Of a DNA stretch of 64,000 nucleotides, positions 12,222 through 21,599 are shown one piece after another. The position numbers and the translations under genes are program-made. The notes under the pieces were generated by a model, which was not told the origin of the DNA, did not search any database, and worked only from the letters and a program-made list of their open reading frames with translations. The number at the start of each line of letters is the position of its first letter. Position 1 is the stretch's first letter. Source of the DNA: Acanthaster planci (Eukaryota; Echinodermata; Asteroidea; Valvatida; Acanthasteridae); the NCBI RefSeq assembly GCF_001949145.1, contig NW_019091356.1, forward strand, positions 2,212,612-2,276,611. Reading direction: 5' to 3'.

Positions 12222-12646
12222 TCATTTTTGCGGGGGGGTGTTTTTGTTTACCTCACAAGTGTGCATCAGCTTGCAACCTCCAATACTGCTTGAGAGATCA
12301 TAGTCTGGATTGGGGCTATCTCCTTTACCGAAAGTGAAGCAGAAGTAGCGATACTGATCGACTCCGCAGCCGACCTGCGTCTTGTCGTACGTCAGGGTCG
12401 CCCGAAAGCTGAGTTTCTCGCCGTTGACCAAATTCGTGCTGCTCTGCTCCGATGACAGGATGTCCATCTTGTCCAGGGAATCCGCAGCGTTGGGGTCGTC
12501 CTCCTTTGTCCAGCCTACTTCGAGCTTCCACAGGCCCGTTCCTTCCAGGTTTTGACGGGAGGAGTCGTGGAAAGCCACGGTAAAGTCGAGGGTATCACCG
12601 TTCAGGCTCCATGAGTAACTGCTGAAGGAAACGAGCTTTTCGTCGT
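12222..12646 (-). CDS. Gene B exon 3: unnamed domain, copy 2, with possible stop
   Basis: The acceptor is taken at GTCTAG so that phase 1 is kept. It contains LEGTGLWKLEVGWTKEDDPN, VGCGVDQYRYFCFTFGKGD and the closing C-x4-C (GCKLMHTC). After the last cysteine the frame reads EVNKNTPPQK and stops (TGA, 12222-12224). A donor GTAAAC at 12250-12251 is an alternative exon end. Confidence 0.72.
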
Positions 12647-14198
12647 CTAGACTTATCAGAAAAGAAGAAAAGTGTCTTATCAAGCTGACAAAATTACAAG
12701 ATTAAATCACTGACATTACTGCATATCGCTCATACAAGATACGATACGGCAAACAATTTTGTCAAGACGGTGACGGAAAAAAAGCGTTAGTTCAAATCTT
12801 CACTGGAAACGACGCGGCCTTACCTGCAAGGCATGTGGTACCCATCAGAATGCACTTTTCGAAGCTGTTATACAAGTCGAACGAGGGGTCGGGCTTGTCG
12901 CCCTTGGAGAACGACACACAGATGTACTTGTAGTCGGATTCGCAGCCCCCCAGCTTCGACAACTGGAAGGAGAGGGTAGTGTCGAACGTCAAGGTCTCCT
13001 CTGCCACGACGTTCTGATCCTGTTCGGCCTGGTCCAAGGCTTGTTCCTGATAGGCTTGCACTCCGGTCGTGTTCGAAGGGTCGTCCTTCTGGCTCACGAA
13101 GACGCCCATCTTCCACAATCCCGTCCCAATCAGGTCCGTGTCGTTGTCCCTTGCTGTCAGGGTGACAGAGATCTTGTCGGGATATGAGAGGCCGACAGTG
13201 AGATGGTAGGTAAAGATCACCGTTTCTGTTTGGGGGAGTAAATTTCTCGAAATTAAAGCTAAGCAAAATCATCCGTTTTAGACTGTTAACATTCGTTTAA
13301 GAGCTTGTTCACATGAAGTATCATCACTACTTCGACTGGAAACGTACAGGTTAAATATTCATTTTCCCGACGTAGACTCGCCCTCCAGTTTGCTCTACAG
13401 ATGCCCACGCACATTTTTTTGATACACCTGTGTTATGCAAACTCTAACTAGACGACATTAACTTAGGTGGCATCATAGGCCTAATGGAGATCAATGGTGG
13501 TACTTCACTCACACGCACATTCTTAAGCTTGACGCGAGCGTGCATTTGGCAAATCACGACACCTTTCCATATGTACATTTTTTGGTGCGTTGCGTACATG
13601 ATGCATTCATGGGTTTTTTACTTTCGCCGACACTAACATCGACTTCACTGACAGAACATAAGTGTGCGTTGCGTTCGGCCGTCCAAATCGCCCCGGGAGC
13701 GATTTTGACGCAACGCTTGGCGCAAGTGTCGGCGTGCATAATGGGAATGAAAAAAGCGGCATTGCGTGGGAGAGGCATGGAACGCGCGCGAACCACCCGT
13801 CCACGAGTGTGACGTCATTTTGAAAATTGAAAGAATGAGTGCAAACGAACAGAGTACGTGCACGTGACGTATTCCATTCGGTGCTCTTTAGTCTTCATTA
13901 TGAACCAACGTCATGGGTTGTAAGTGTTTCACAGTCTCGCCGGTTTGGCCAATTTGTAAAACTCCCACTTAGTCAATATTGTTTTGATGATCACGATTGT
14001 CTTATCTCCTCTCGCAATTGTTTTAGTTCAGCGCTCAGCGTTTAGAAATTTTACACCCATAAAGTCTTTCTTTCCGTAGCAGGCTGGTCGCAGCTCTGCC
14101 ACAAGGCGGAAAGTACTTCTAAACAAACCTGAAGTCGCGGTTGCCGGCATGACTGCTCTCATCAGAAGCAAGACGAGTAGTGAAACTAAACGAGTCAT
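12222..14198 (-). CDS. Gene B: secreted protein with two copies of the unnamed domain
   Basis: Exons are 14129-14198 (signal peptide MTRLVSLLVLLLMRAVMPAT, then ATS; donor GTTTGT, phase 1), 12824-13225 (class 1-1, 134 codons) and 12252-12646, or reading through to the TGA at 12222-12224. With read-through the protein is 298 aa: a signal peptide and two domains. If the donor GTAAAC after CACTTGTGAG is used instead, the exon ends in phase 0 and at least one more exon follows, which I could not find. The lack of a nearby AATAAA leaves this open. The domains carry GTGLWKM/GTGLWKL, GGC or VGC, YKYIC or YRYFC, FSKGDKP or FGKGDSP, and the closing cysteines. Both have DDPxx in place of the DGSGxDR loop of gene C, so they form a subgroup. 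The function is unknown; it is secreted by signal peptide. Confidence 0.75.
12824..13225 (-). CDS. Gene B exon 2: unnamed domain, copy 1
   Basis: Acceptor CCCCCAAACAG, donor GTAAGG, class 1-1, 134 codons. It contains IGTGLWKMGVFVSQKDDPSN, a glutamine/glutamate-rich stretch (QEQALDQAEQDQ), LGGCESDYKYICVSFSKGDK and a closing C-x6-C (KCILMGTTC). The acidic/glutamine stretch replaces the arginine/aspartate loop of the gene C copies. Confidence 0.8.
13515..13830. repeat. Imperfect foldback element in gene B intron 1
   Basis: Inverted blocks surround a centre near 13695: AAATCGC/GCGATTT flanking CCCGGGA, GCGTTGCGTT/GACGCAACGC, and CGCCGACACT/AGTGTCGGCG further out. It is CG-rich compared with its surroundings and lies between the signal-peptide exon and the first domain exon of gene B. 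It looks like a hairpin or MITE remnant without coding capacity. Confidence 0.45.
14129..14198 (-). CDS. Gene B exon 1: signal peptide
   Basis: The exon runs from ATG at 14198 to donor GTTTGT after GCGACTTCAG, 70 nt and phase 1. It encodes a 23-residue leader with a leucine-rich core (LVSLLVLLLM) and small residues at the end (PATATS). The upstream TATA box and the phase match to exon 2 fix the start. Confidence 0.75.
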
Positions 14199-14305
14199 GT
14201 TGTTTTTTCAGGTTGACTACTTCTCGAAGAATGACAGCTTCGTCGAGGTTTCTGAACAAACTTTGCTTACGAGTCCAGATGTGGTTGATTCCAGCCCGTG
14301 CAGGA

Positions 14306-14314
14306 TTTTATATA
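14306..14314 (-). promoter_or_regulatory. TATA box of gene B
   Basis: TATATAAAA on the minus strand, 108 nt upstream of the gene B start codon, exactly the spacing seen at gene A. The intervening leaders are otherwise only weakly alike by eye. Confidence 0.6.
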
Positions 14315-14319
14315 CCCCA

Positions 14320-16080
14320 GCAACACACATCGATCAGGATAAATAGTTGTTTGTGATCTAAACCAATAATACTTTTTGTATTCGTCATATTAATACGATC
14401 ACCTTCCCCTCCCCAAGGCCTTCTCCATTAATTCAACCTCGGTCGATTATTGTCGAATTGTTCTGCTATTCTGGTATCGGTGATGGTCGATACACACCAC
14501 ATGTGGTCAAGCCTTGTTCGATGTTAGACGTCTGGATGGCTGCAACCTCAGTACCGGGATCTACTTCAACCTTGATCAATGTGAACCCTAGATGTGGAGT
14601 ACGGTTCCACGACTGGGTTGTCTTTGGCGCCGTCAGACTTGCGCTGAGCATGGCAAAGGGACTTTTGTTTTGAGGGACAAGTGGCGAGCAGTTGCGTAAA
14701 TTTGTGCCGGAAATTGGGGCGACTGGGAATAGAGAAATGAGGGAAGATGACTCGCCCAGCCGTTGAAATTTGAAACGCCGGAGGGGGGGGGCTTTAAATG
14801 ACCACTATAGAGGGAGCTATGCTTATGATACAGATGTACATCTGTAGTATGCGTTACATTCCTGCAGAATGTTACATCCGAAGGGCGTATTTATGCCTTT
14901 TCTGATTTTTCTTCCTTGTTGAGTGATGTTGAATACATATTTTTTTTAGGAAATCAGAAAAAAAATCTTCACAATCTGCCTTAATTTTTTTTTACCCCAT
15001 TAAAGCGGTGGGGGCAATTCGATGGTTCGATAGCCCACCCCCCCCTCCAACATGGGGGATTATACCCCCCTCCCGGGATTTACGCCCATAGTGACTTCAT
15101 ACAGTACCGATATTTACTTCTCTTCAAAACACCAATGCAACTTTTCAACATGGCATGAAAGAAACACGCTTTTATATGCCCAAATCAAAGCAAAACTAAC
15201 CTTTGAACCAGTCGCATAAATTGTTTTGGCATATTTGACAAGGTTTAAAGGCCAATAATACAATTTGTGTGCGCAGTAGGGGTCTGAGCTTGGAAGCTTC
15301 GAAGAATTAGCCACGGAATGACGGAACCCCTCGCACGTATAACCTTGGAGCAGGTGCTATACTGGACAAAATGAAGGTAAAACTGGCTGGTCGATTTTGG
15401 CAGCCTATCTTTTTTTTCTTCTCTGTGATATTTCTTCATACTGACACTATCTGCAGATCACATCGATGGTGACATCAGAAAAAGTAACAACATACCCGAT
15501 AGATCAACATGATGCAAGTTGCGATTTGAGCGGTGGTTAGAGGGGCGGAGGTGGCAGTTTCTGTATCAGTCTTCCATCAACATTCGCCCTTTTATTCTCA
15601 ACTTTGGACGGTGTAAAGCAAACCCGATCAACAGAAAGAGATGAAACATCATAAATCATGTCACTACATACATGACACAATGTTCAACTAAATTACGTTA
15701 CGAGAGTTCTGTTATAATTTGAGGGTATCGTGACCTTATCGGGCTATAATTAATCCCAATTAATCTATTTGACATGATTACTTGGAACATTCCAAAACCT
15801 GTCATGTAATTTTACAAAATCCCAGTACCTCAAAATTAATTTTATGTAGCGCATGCGGGCATCAACATACCTCAGCACCTGTGCACACATGACAGATAAA
15901 TGCGGTATATACCCCTTCACTTTAATGCAATGTAAGCCTAGAGAAACCTCTGTCCCAATCCCTACGGTTAATTCTGTGTCAAGGGTTAAAATAGACGCTG
16001 TTTACTATAAAGTTTCCTTGCCCCGAAAAACAGCTACATCAACATTATGGTAAAATTACGATACTTGGTACTTTACAACT
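14320..16080. other. Intergenic region between genes C and B
   Basis: No supported exon. It contains G- and A-homopolymer runs (14770-15080), a small perfect palindrome (CAGATGTACATCTG near 14831) and an isolated 60-codon minus-strand frame (14466-14651) that I do not recognise. Candidate gene C polyadenylation words ATTAAA (minus, 15921-15926) and AATAAA (minus, 15591-15596) lie here. Confidence 0.5.
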
Positions 16081-16952
16081 TTAAGAGCACCCCATTTGGA
16101 CGCATGTCTGGGGTAAGTACGACTCAGGTTCGGTCAAAAACTCGTATGCGTCGGCTGGGACGGTCCCGCGGCTCAACTTGACACAGATGTAGCGCACGTC
16201 GGCGCAAGACGCCCCCGTCATGTCGAAGTTGTTGCGCACGCTGGTCAAAATGAAAGACTCCCCCAGAATCAGAGTGCGTCTGGACTGCAGGGTTGTCAGA
16301 GTGTTGGGGTTTTCAGAAACCTGGAAGAGGTTCGATAGAAACGAAAAGGCTAGAGATGTTTAAGAGAACACGTTGCCGGTAGCGGGTCTAACTTCTTGTG
16401 GAGGTGTTTAGGACACTGTAATATTGGCCTAAGTATTCTGAGAGCAACCGTATGTCCGGAGAGATGCACAATGAATTAGATATGTTCACTGGAACTGATT
16501 ATGTTCACTGAATCACTGTGCGTGATGTTTTTTCTGAAGGATCGAAATCGGCCAAAAAAGACCGGAAAATCAGCTGGCCCGGACGAGCCAAGAGTTGTTA
16601 AAAGAGGGTTTTACATGGCTACCATCTTGCAGGCCAGTGCTTTTGTTCAACGGGGTATGCACAAAGTAGGTTTCCCTATGGAACAAAAGAACTGCCCTGC
16701 AAGGTGGCTACCCCGCGAAGCCTCTATGCCCTACCTTCGGTCCACTACCGTCGGCGTTGGCGCTTCCCCAAAGTGACAGGACCCAAAGCCTATTCCCGCT
16801 GATCTCGCCGACCTGGCGTTTGTCGTAGATGGCCTCCATGATGAACTTGAGGTAGTTGACTGAGCCGTCCTGGCCGGCCTGCACGGCCGTGGGACTGCCG
16901 GGCTTCACATGCAAGGTAAGCCCGCTGATGATGAATCTCGGCACTGGTGGGG
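16081..16952 (-). CDS. Gene C domain 5 (exons 7 and 8) and stop
   Basis: The domain is split by a phase-0 intron inside the GSANADGSGPK loop (exons 16735-16952 and 16081-16320). The second exon carries GASCADVRYICVKLSRG and ends TCVQMGCS then TAA (16081-16083). The protein therefore ends one residue after the closing cysteine. Confidence 0.82.
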
Positions 16953-19900
16953 CTAAAGACGAGTGCAATGCAAATCAAAGACACTCAACATTACAAAAAG
17001 ACGGCAATAGGATAACCTTTTCAAAATTCAATTGCATCAAAATTGTCGACAGTTGAACAGTTGAACTTAACTCTGCAAGTCCAGGAAAATATGGCTCTCC
17101 GGATAAAAAATCCTGTCTTGTTTTTGTGTATTTTGTCCACCGTACACGGAAATACATTCTGATTTCCGTATGAATTTACACACACCCTGTAGGCAGTTTT
17201 AAGTTCCCTTGATGGACGGTATAGCGCCTTACGTGTGCACGTCAGCTCCATACACGCTCTCAGCGGATCATACATGATGAAATCCGGCTCCGGATCCGCG
17301 CCCTTTTCGAACTTCAAGCAGAAGTACGGGTAGTCATAGCAACCGACACCGCTGATGATGAAGTCGGCGTCCACGTCGAACTCCAGGCTCTCCCCAGGCG
17401 TCAGCGGCTTGTCCCGCTGGCACTTGCTGAGTACAGACCGCTCGTCGAAACGGTCGTCCCCGCTGCCGTCCAGGTTGGCACTGCCGTAGATGGACAGCTG
17501 CCAGAGGCGGGAGCCTCGGATAGGGTCGGTGGGGTCGGACTCGCTGGCAGCGATGCTGACGTTCAGGCTGACGTGGACGGGTTCCTCGTAGTGTCCGGTG
17601 CCGATGTCGGTGAACGAGAATGACAGCCGCCCTGCTCTGGCAACGGGGAGCGGTTCGTCTGTGTTTGGTCAGTTATCAAACCAGGAATAGAAAATATAAA
17701 TGAGATAGGTGGTCGCTGCACTTGATGATGCACTCTGCACAACTCTCCGATTCGATTTGAAAGAGAATGGTTAGCGTGAAAGTTAACCGTAAAAGGTCTC
17801 ACGACACTGCTCGATCGGTGTATATGAAACCGCCAAAACCAGACCATTCGCTGTATCAATTCAGACAAACTAAACCTCACACCACGTTAAATATAACATG
17901 CGATTTTGTAAAATATCTTTTGTAAAATATATTTTGTTTAAAATATCTGTGTAGGAAAATTGAAAGCGGGGAGGGGAGGTCCCTGTACGTTCTAAAGCGC
18001 AAAGTAAAGGATCTTATTTTCGATGGTGCCTTTTCCAGTCCCTGGGTAGTCCGTGAAACTGCTTTAAATTGTATGTCTCCCGTCAACTTCTTAAAATGCA
18101 TGTTCGCTACCATTGGAGATAGGATTGAAGACCGTGTTATTTTTTGTCACTCGGCACACCATTGGTCATTATGTCAGGCAACAACTTTACGATTGTGATA
18201 CTTACTAGTCTTGGTTCCATGACTCTCCTGTTAGCCAATATGTATTAATTCAAACTATAGATGGCGCTATATTTGTTTGGATCTTTCGTCTGGAGAAAGC
18301 GCCCGTAATGTAGTGCGATGCGGAGCTAGCTGTTAATAGAGAGAGTTACGACATAACTGTCTCAGTTGTTGGAACCAAAATAGTGGGTTATGCGTCAGTG
18401 CACACAAACAATTAGCACGCAATAGCTGCATGCTGCACTGCACACATAAACAGCCATGCCATAGTAAAGTTGACGTTGCTCTCTCTATATACAGCTCTGG
18501 TGTGATGGGTCATGATCGCGGACTGAAGAAGGTCTTCGAACCAGGACTGGATACTTACAAGCACAAGGGACTTCCAGACACACCGTCAGTGGTGCCTCGA
18601 AAATGAAGTTTGGCACAGGGCCATAGCCCTTGCCGAACTCCACACAAAAGTAGGGAAAATTGTCGCATCCCACCTGCCCAATTACGAACTGGGTCGTCAC
18701 ATCAAAGACGAGCCCGTCCGTGGGCGTCAGGCGCGCGTCCTGGTCCGAACCGCTGAGTACCTGCGGGCGCTCGTCGAAGCGTTCCCCGTCGGACCCGTTC
18801 TGCCCTTTGTTGCCGAAGATGGCGAGCCTCCAGAGGCCCGTGCCCTCGACGATGGAGGTGGGAACGTCCGGGCTCTTGCTTGGGGTCAGCTCGACCTGGA
18901 GGCTGATGTTCACCGGCTCATCGTGAGGATAGGTGGGTGGTAGCACGAGTCTCACGGTCATTTCGCTGAACCGCGCCGTAGGGATCGGCGGAACGTCAGG
19001 ATCTGGAAACAGAGGATTGATCCAGCCCATATTTCTACGATAACCGTCAGATAGTGCTAAAGTTCATTAGAACACCAGGAAAGGGCCTTGTGTAGAAAAA
19101 CAGACGCAAAAAGGGCCCTCGGAACAAAGTCAGCAAAGGATGTGCTGAGGCTGGATTGGAGGAATATAAAAGGAAATTGATTCAAGTAACACACTCAATA
19201 CTGAAGCGATACCAAAGCATTCCTGAGTGCAAAAGTGCATGGGATAATGCTAACTAACGGGTCCTCGACAGAATGACAGCAAAGTGGCGACCCCAAAGCC
19301 TGTTTTTGAAGGAAAATGTATATAAAAGCCTGTTGCAACTCACATAGACAGTTGACTTGTCGACAGTGGGTGATGGGTCCCTGGATGGTAAAGTCCGGCT
19401 GTGGATTTTCACCTTTATCCAGTGTGATGCAGAAGTACGGGTAATCTTCGCACCCCACCCCGCCAAGCAAGAACTGTGTCCGTATCGTCAGCTGGAGCGG
19501 TTTACCCGCCACCAGGCTCTTGTCTGTGTTTCCGGTGGTAGTCAGGACCTGCGGCCGCTCGTCGTACCGATCGCCCCCGGTGCCGTCGGTCGACTTGCTG
19601 CCGAAGATAGAGACCCTCCAGAGGCCTGTGCCTTCCAGGTTTTGACGGGAGCTGGCGCTAGGGACGGCGGTCACAACCAGGAGAATCTCAATGGGCTCGT
19701 CCCGGGGGACGGAGGGTGTGTCCAATTGATCCAGGCGCAGCTCTGAGAAAATGATGTCACGGCTGGCATCAGCTGAGTCGTCCGGATCTGGTGTCGAAAA
19801 TACGGCATTTTGTCAGGGTTGCAATCCAGTCATTCACAAGTCAAATGACAATTCGGTTGATAAGTAACAGAGTCGGAATATCTTAGCCACAGTTCAGTGG

Positions 19901-21581
19901 CTATAGGCTTGTGGTTGGTCTTGAGATCGAGTGATTAGTGGGCGAATTCGGGCGGGAACTAAAGTTCGGCCACCGTCAGTTATTTTTAACAGTGCTTATG
20001 TGCTACACAGTCTAACTCAAACAACCCCAATTGAATTATTTTGTAACTAATTCATACTGGTAAAATGAATCGGTTATTGATAACCAGCGTTGCGATGATG
20101 CCAATGGCCTGGTCCTGAATAGTCGACAAAATGGAACAAACTATCCATCCGTCGTGGAACACTGGTCGAACTATAGTTGACTGCCTCTTGAACCTGACCT
20201 GCGATTGACTAGTAATGACTCATAAAGACTTGGTTAAAGCTTCTCCAGACTTCAGATTTGCTTGACTCATGCCAGCAGAAAAAAAAGTGGATATTTACAA
20301 TAACACGGTGTAGACCGGCAACTGATCCACTTCTCCGGGTCTAGATCAAAAGTCATCGATGCGTCGGCCGCCCGGCTGACCTGCACACAGAGGTACGGCC
20401 CGGAGGAGCCACAGGCAAGACCACTCAGATCGAACGCGGTGCTCTCGTCGAAGGCCAAGCTGTCGGTAGGGGAGAAGCTCTGAGCCCTCTCGTTGTTGCC
20501 GACGAAACCTGTCCGCTCGTCGTACCGGTCGGTGCCCGAGCCGTCCCCCTCACGGTTACCGAAGATCGTTACGTCCCAGAGACCGGTGCCGGTGATGGTG
20601 TCCGTATCGGCACGCGCCTCGGCCCTCAACTGTAGCCGAAAGTGTAGAATGAAGAATTCAAGATTGTTTTTTTTTTTAAGGCAATACCGTTTCGTTGTGC
20701 CTCTTAGTGTCCCAGTTGGCCGAAAGGTGATTCTCCGTTAGAGGGCTTGAAGGAAATATTTCATATCAGAAGTCACATACCACCAAGGAAGCAAACGTAA
20801 TTAACCATTAATGCTTCTCTCCAACTACAACGCTACGGCTACATTCATGTTGAACTTTTTTCAAGATGTATTCACTTGACTCAGACCGGCTAACCGACCC
20901 CGGCAAGCTCGGTGGTCGAGTGGTTAAGACATCTGCACTAGTAAGCAGGAGGTCATGGGTTCGAGTCCCATCCGAGTAAGCTTGTGAGTTTTTTTCGCAA
21001 GCTCTCGGACAAGCACTGAGTATACAGTGATTATTAATACACGTTGGGTAAGGGAAAACCCATTATATAAATTGACATGTTAAACTCGCCAGTTCCAGCT
21101 ATCATTTAGGATAGGGCTGCCACTATCTTGGATATGACTGACATTTTTGACGGAATAAGCCGCCTGAAGTAAACAGATGGAGGACCTTAGCACCAGACTG
21201 GGAACACGTACCTGGATGGAGACTTGTGCCGGTACGTTGTAAGACGGTGGGTAGATCCCTGTTGCCTCATAACTCCACACAAGCGTTCCAGAAAGCCGTG
21301 CTACATAATACCAATACGGAAAATGATCAGATTATAAGCTTTCTCAACCAGCTCCCTCCTTTAATGGGCTCGATCAAGCATTTGCTTGTATTTCATTGTA
21401 TTTTGCCACATCCATGACGATGATCATTGCCAATGCCTTAAAAATATTATCACACAAGAAAACGGAGAGAAATATGGATCACCCTACCCACGGCAGTCTG
21501 CGCTCTCGAGACTTGAACTGTGGCACTAAGAAAGGCAAGGCACAGGAGGCCTACGACGACCCTAAGACAAGACCAAGACAT
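16081..21581 (-). CDS. Gene C: secreted protein with five tandem copies of the unnamed domain (complete)
   Basis: Eight coding exons read in frame from ATG to TAA: 21488-21581, 21212-21300, 20299-20629, 19344-19787, 18559-19002, 17233-17658, 16735-16952 and 16081-16320. They total 2286 nt (761 aa) and every junction is phase-consistent. Residues 1-31 are the signal-peptide exon (MSWSCLRVVVGLLCLAFLSA, likely cleaved near VSRA-Q). Domains follow at about 32-171, 172-319, 320-467, 468-609 and 610-761. Each has a GTGLW-type motif (degenerate SGNRLW in the last), usually DGSGxDRxDExxQVL, then VGC-x4/5-YxC, a K-G-x2-P-x-P-D-F type stretch in most copies, and a closing cysteine pair. There are no membrane spans after the leader, so the product should be extracellular. 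The domain family and function are unknown to me. Confidence 0.85.
17233..17658 (-). CDS. Gene C domain 4 (exon 6)
   Basis: Class 1-1 exon, 426 nt. It contains IRGSRLWQLSIYGSANLDGS, RFDERSVLSKC, GVGCYDYPYFCLKFEKGADP and EPDF, closing C-x4-C (ACMELTC). Acceptor CAAACACAG, donor GTAAGG. Confidence 0.87.
18559..19002 (-). CDS. Gene C domain 3 (exon 5)
   Basis: Class 1-1 exon, 444 nt, the same length as exon 4. It contains VEGTGLWRLAIFGNKGQNGS, RFDERPQVLSGSD, QVGCDNFPYFCVEFGKGYGP and a closing C-x4-C (VCLEVPC). Acceptor TTTCCAG, donor GTAAGT. Confidence 0.87.
19344..19787 (-). CDS. Gene C domain 2 (exon 4)
   Basis: Class 1-1 exon, 444 nt. It contains NLEGTGLWRVSIFGSKSTDG, RYDERPQVL, GVGCEDYPYFCITLDKGENP and QPDF, closing with C-x4-C (HCRQVNC). 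The SSRQNLEGTGLW segment is nearly identical to the same part of gene B domain 2, showing recent common origin. Confidence 0.85.
20299..21300 (-). CDS. Gene C domain 1 (exons 2 and 3)
   Basis: The domain is split by a phase-0 intron after PAQVSIQ, between 21212-21300 and 20299-20629. The second part carries ITGTGLWDVTIFGNREGDGS, RYDER, LACGSSGPYLCVQVSRAADA and the closing C-x4-C (SCRSTPC). It is the most divergent at the KG-x-x-P-x-P stretch. The intron holds a tRNA-derived SINE (20874-20996). Confidence 0.8.
20874..20996 (+). repeat. tRNA-derived SINE, copy 1
   Basis: The tRNA-like body at about 20907-20978 has an A-box region (GGTCGAGTGG), a threonine-like anticodon loop (CTAGTAA) and a perfect B-box T arm (ATGGG-TTCGAGT-CCCAT). 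The anticodon stem is out of register (8-nt loop if TCTGC pairs with GCAGG), and the 5' flank (CAGACCGGCTAACCGACCCC) recurs with the same body at 52.5 kb. This marks a SINE and not a working tRNA gene. It sits in gene C intron 2. Confidence 0.7.
21488..21581 (-). CDS. Gene C exon 1: signal peptide
   Basis: ATG at 21581, donor GTAGGG after GCCGTGG, 94 nt, phase 1. The leader has a strong hydrophobic core (VVVGLLCLAFL) and ends VQVSRAQTAV. The frame is open further upstream to 21695, but the chosen methionine places the hydrophobic core at the usual distance. Unlike genes A and B, I see no TATA box at the corresponding upstream distance. Confidence 0.75.
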
Positions 21582-21599
21582 GACTTCTCTCGTATCGAT

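Noticed and set aside
14466-14651. Sixty-codon minus-strand frame as an orphan exon
   Set aside because: An AG precedes it and the amino-acid composition looks reasonable, but it matches neither the array domain nor its phase, and the opposite strand is equally open.
20907-20978. Functional tRNA-Thr gene
   Set aside because: The anticodon stem is out of register and the body, with its flank, recurs at 52.5 kb, so it is a SINE head.
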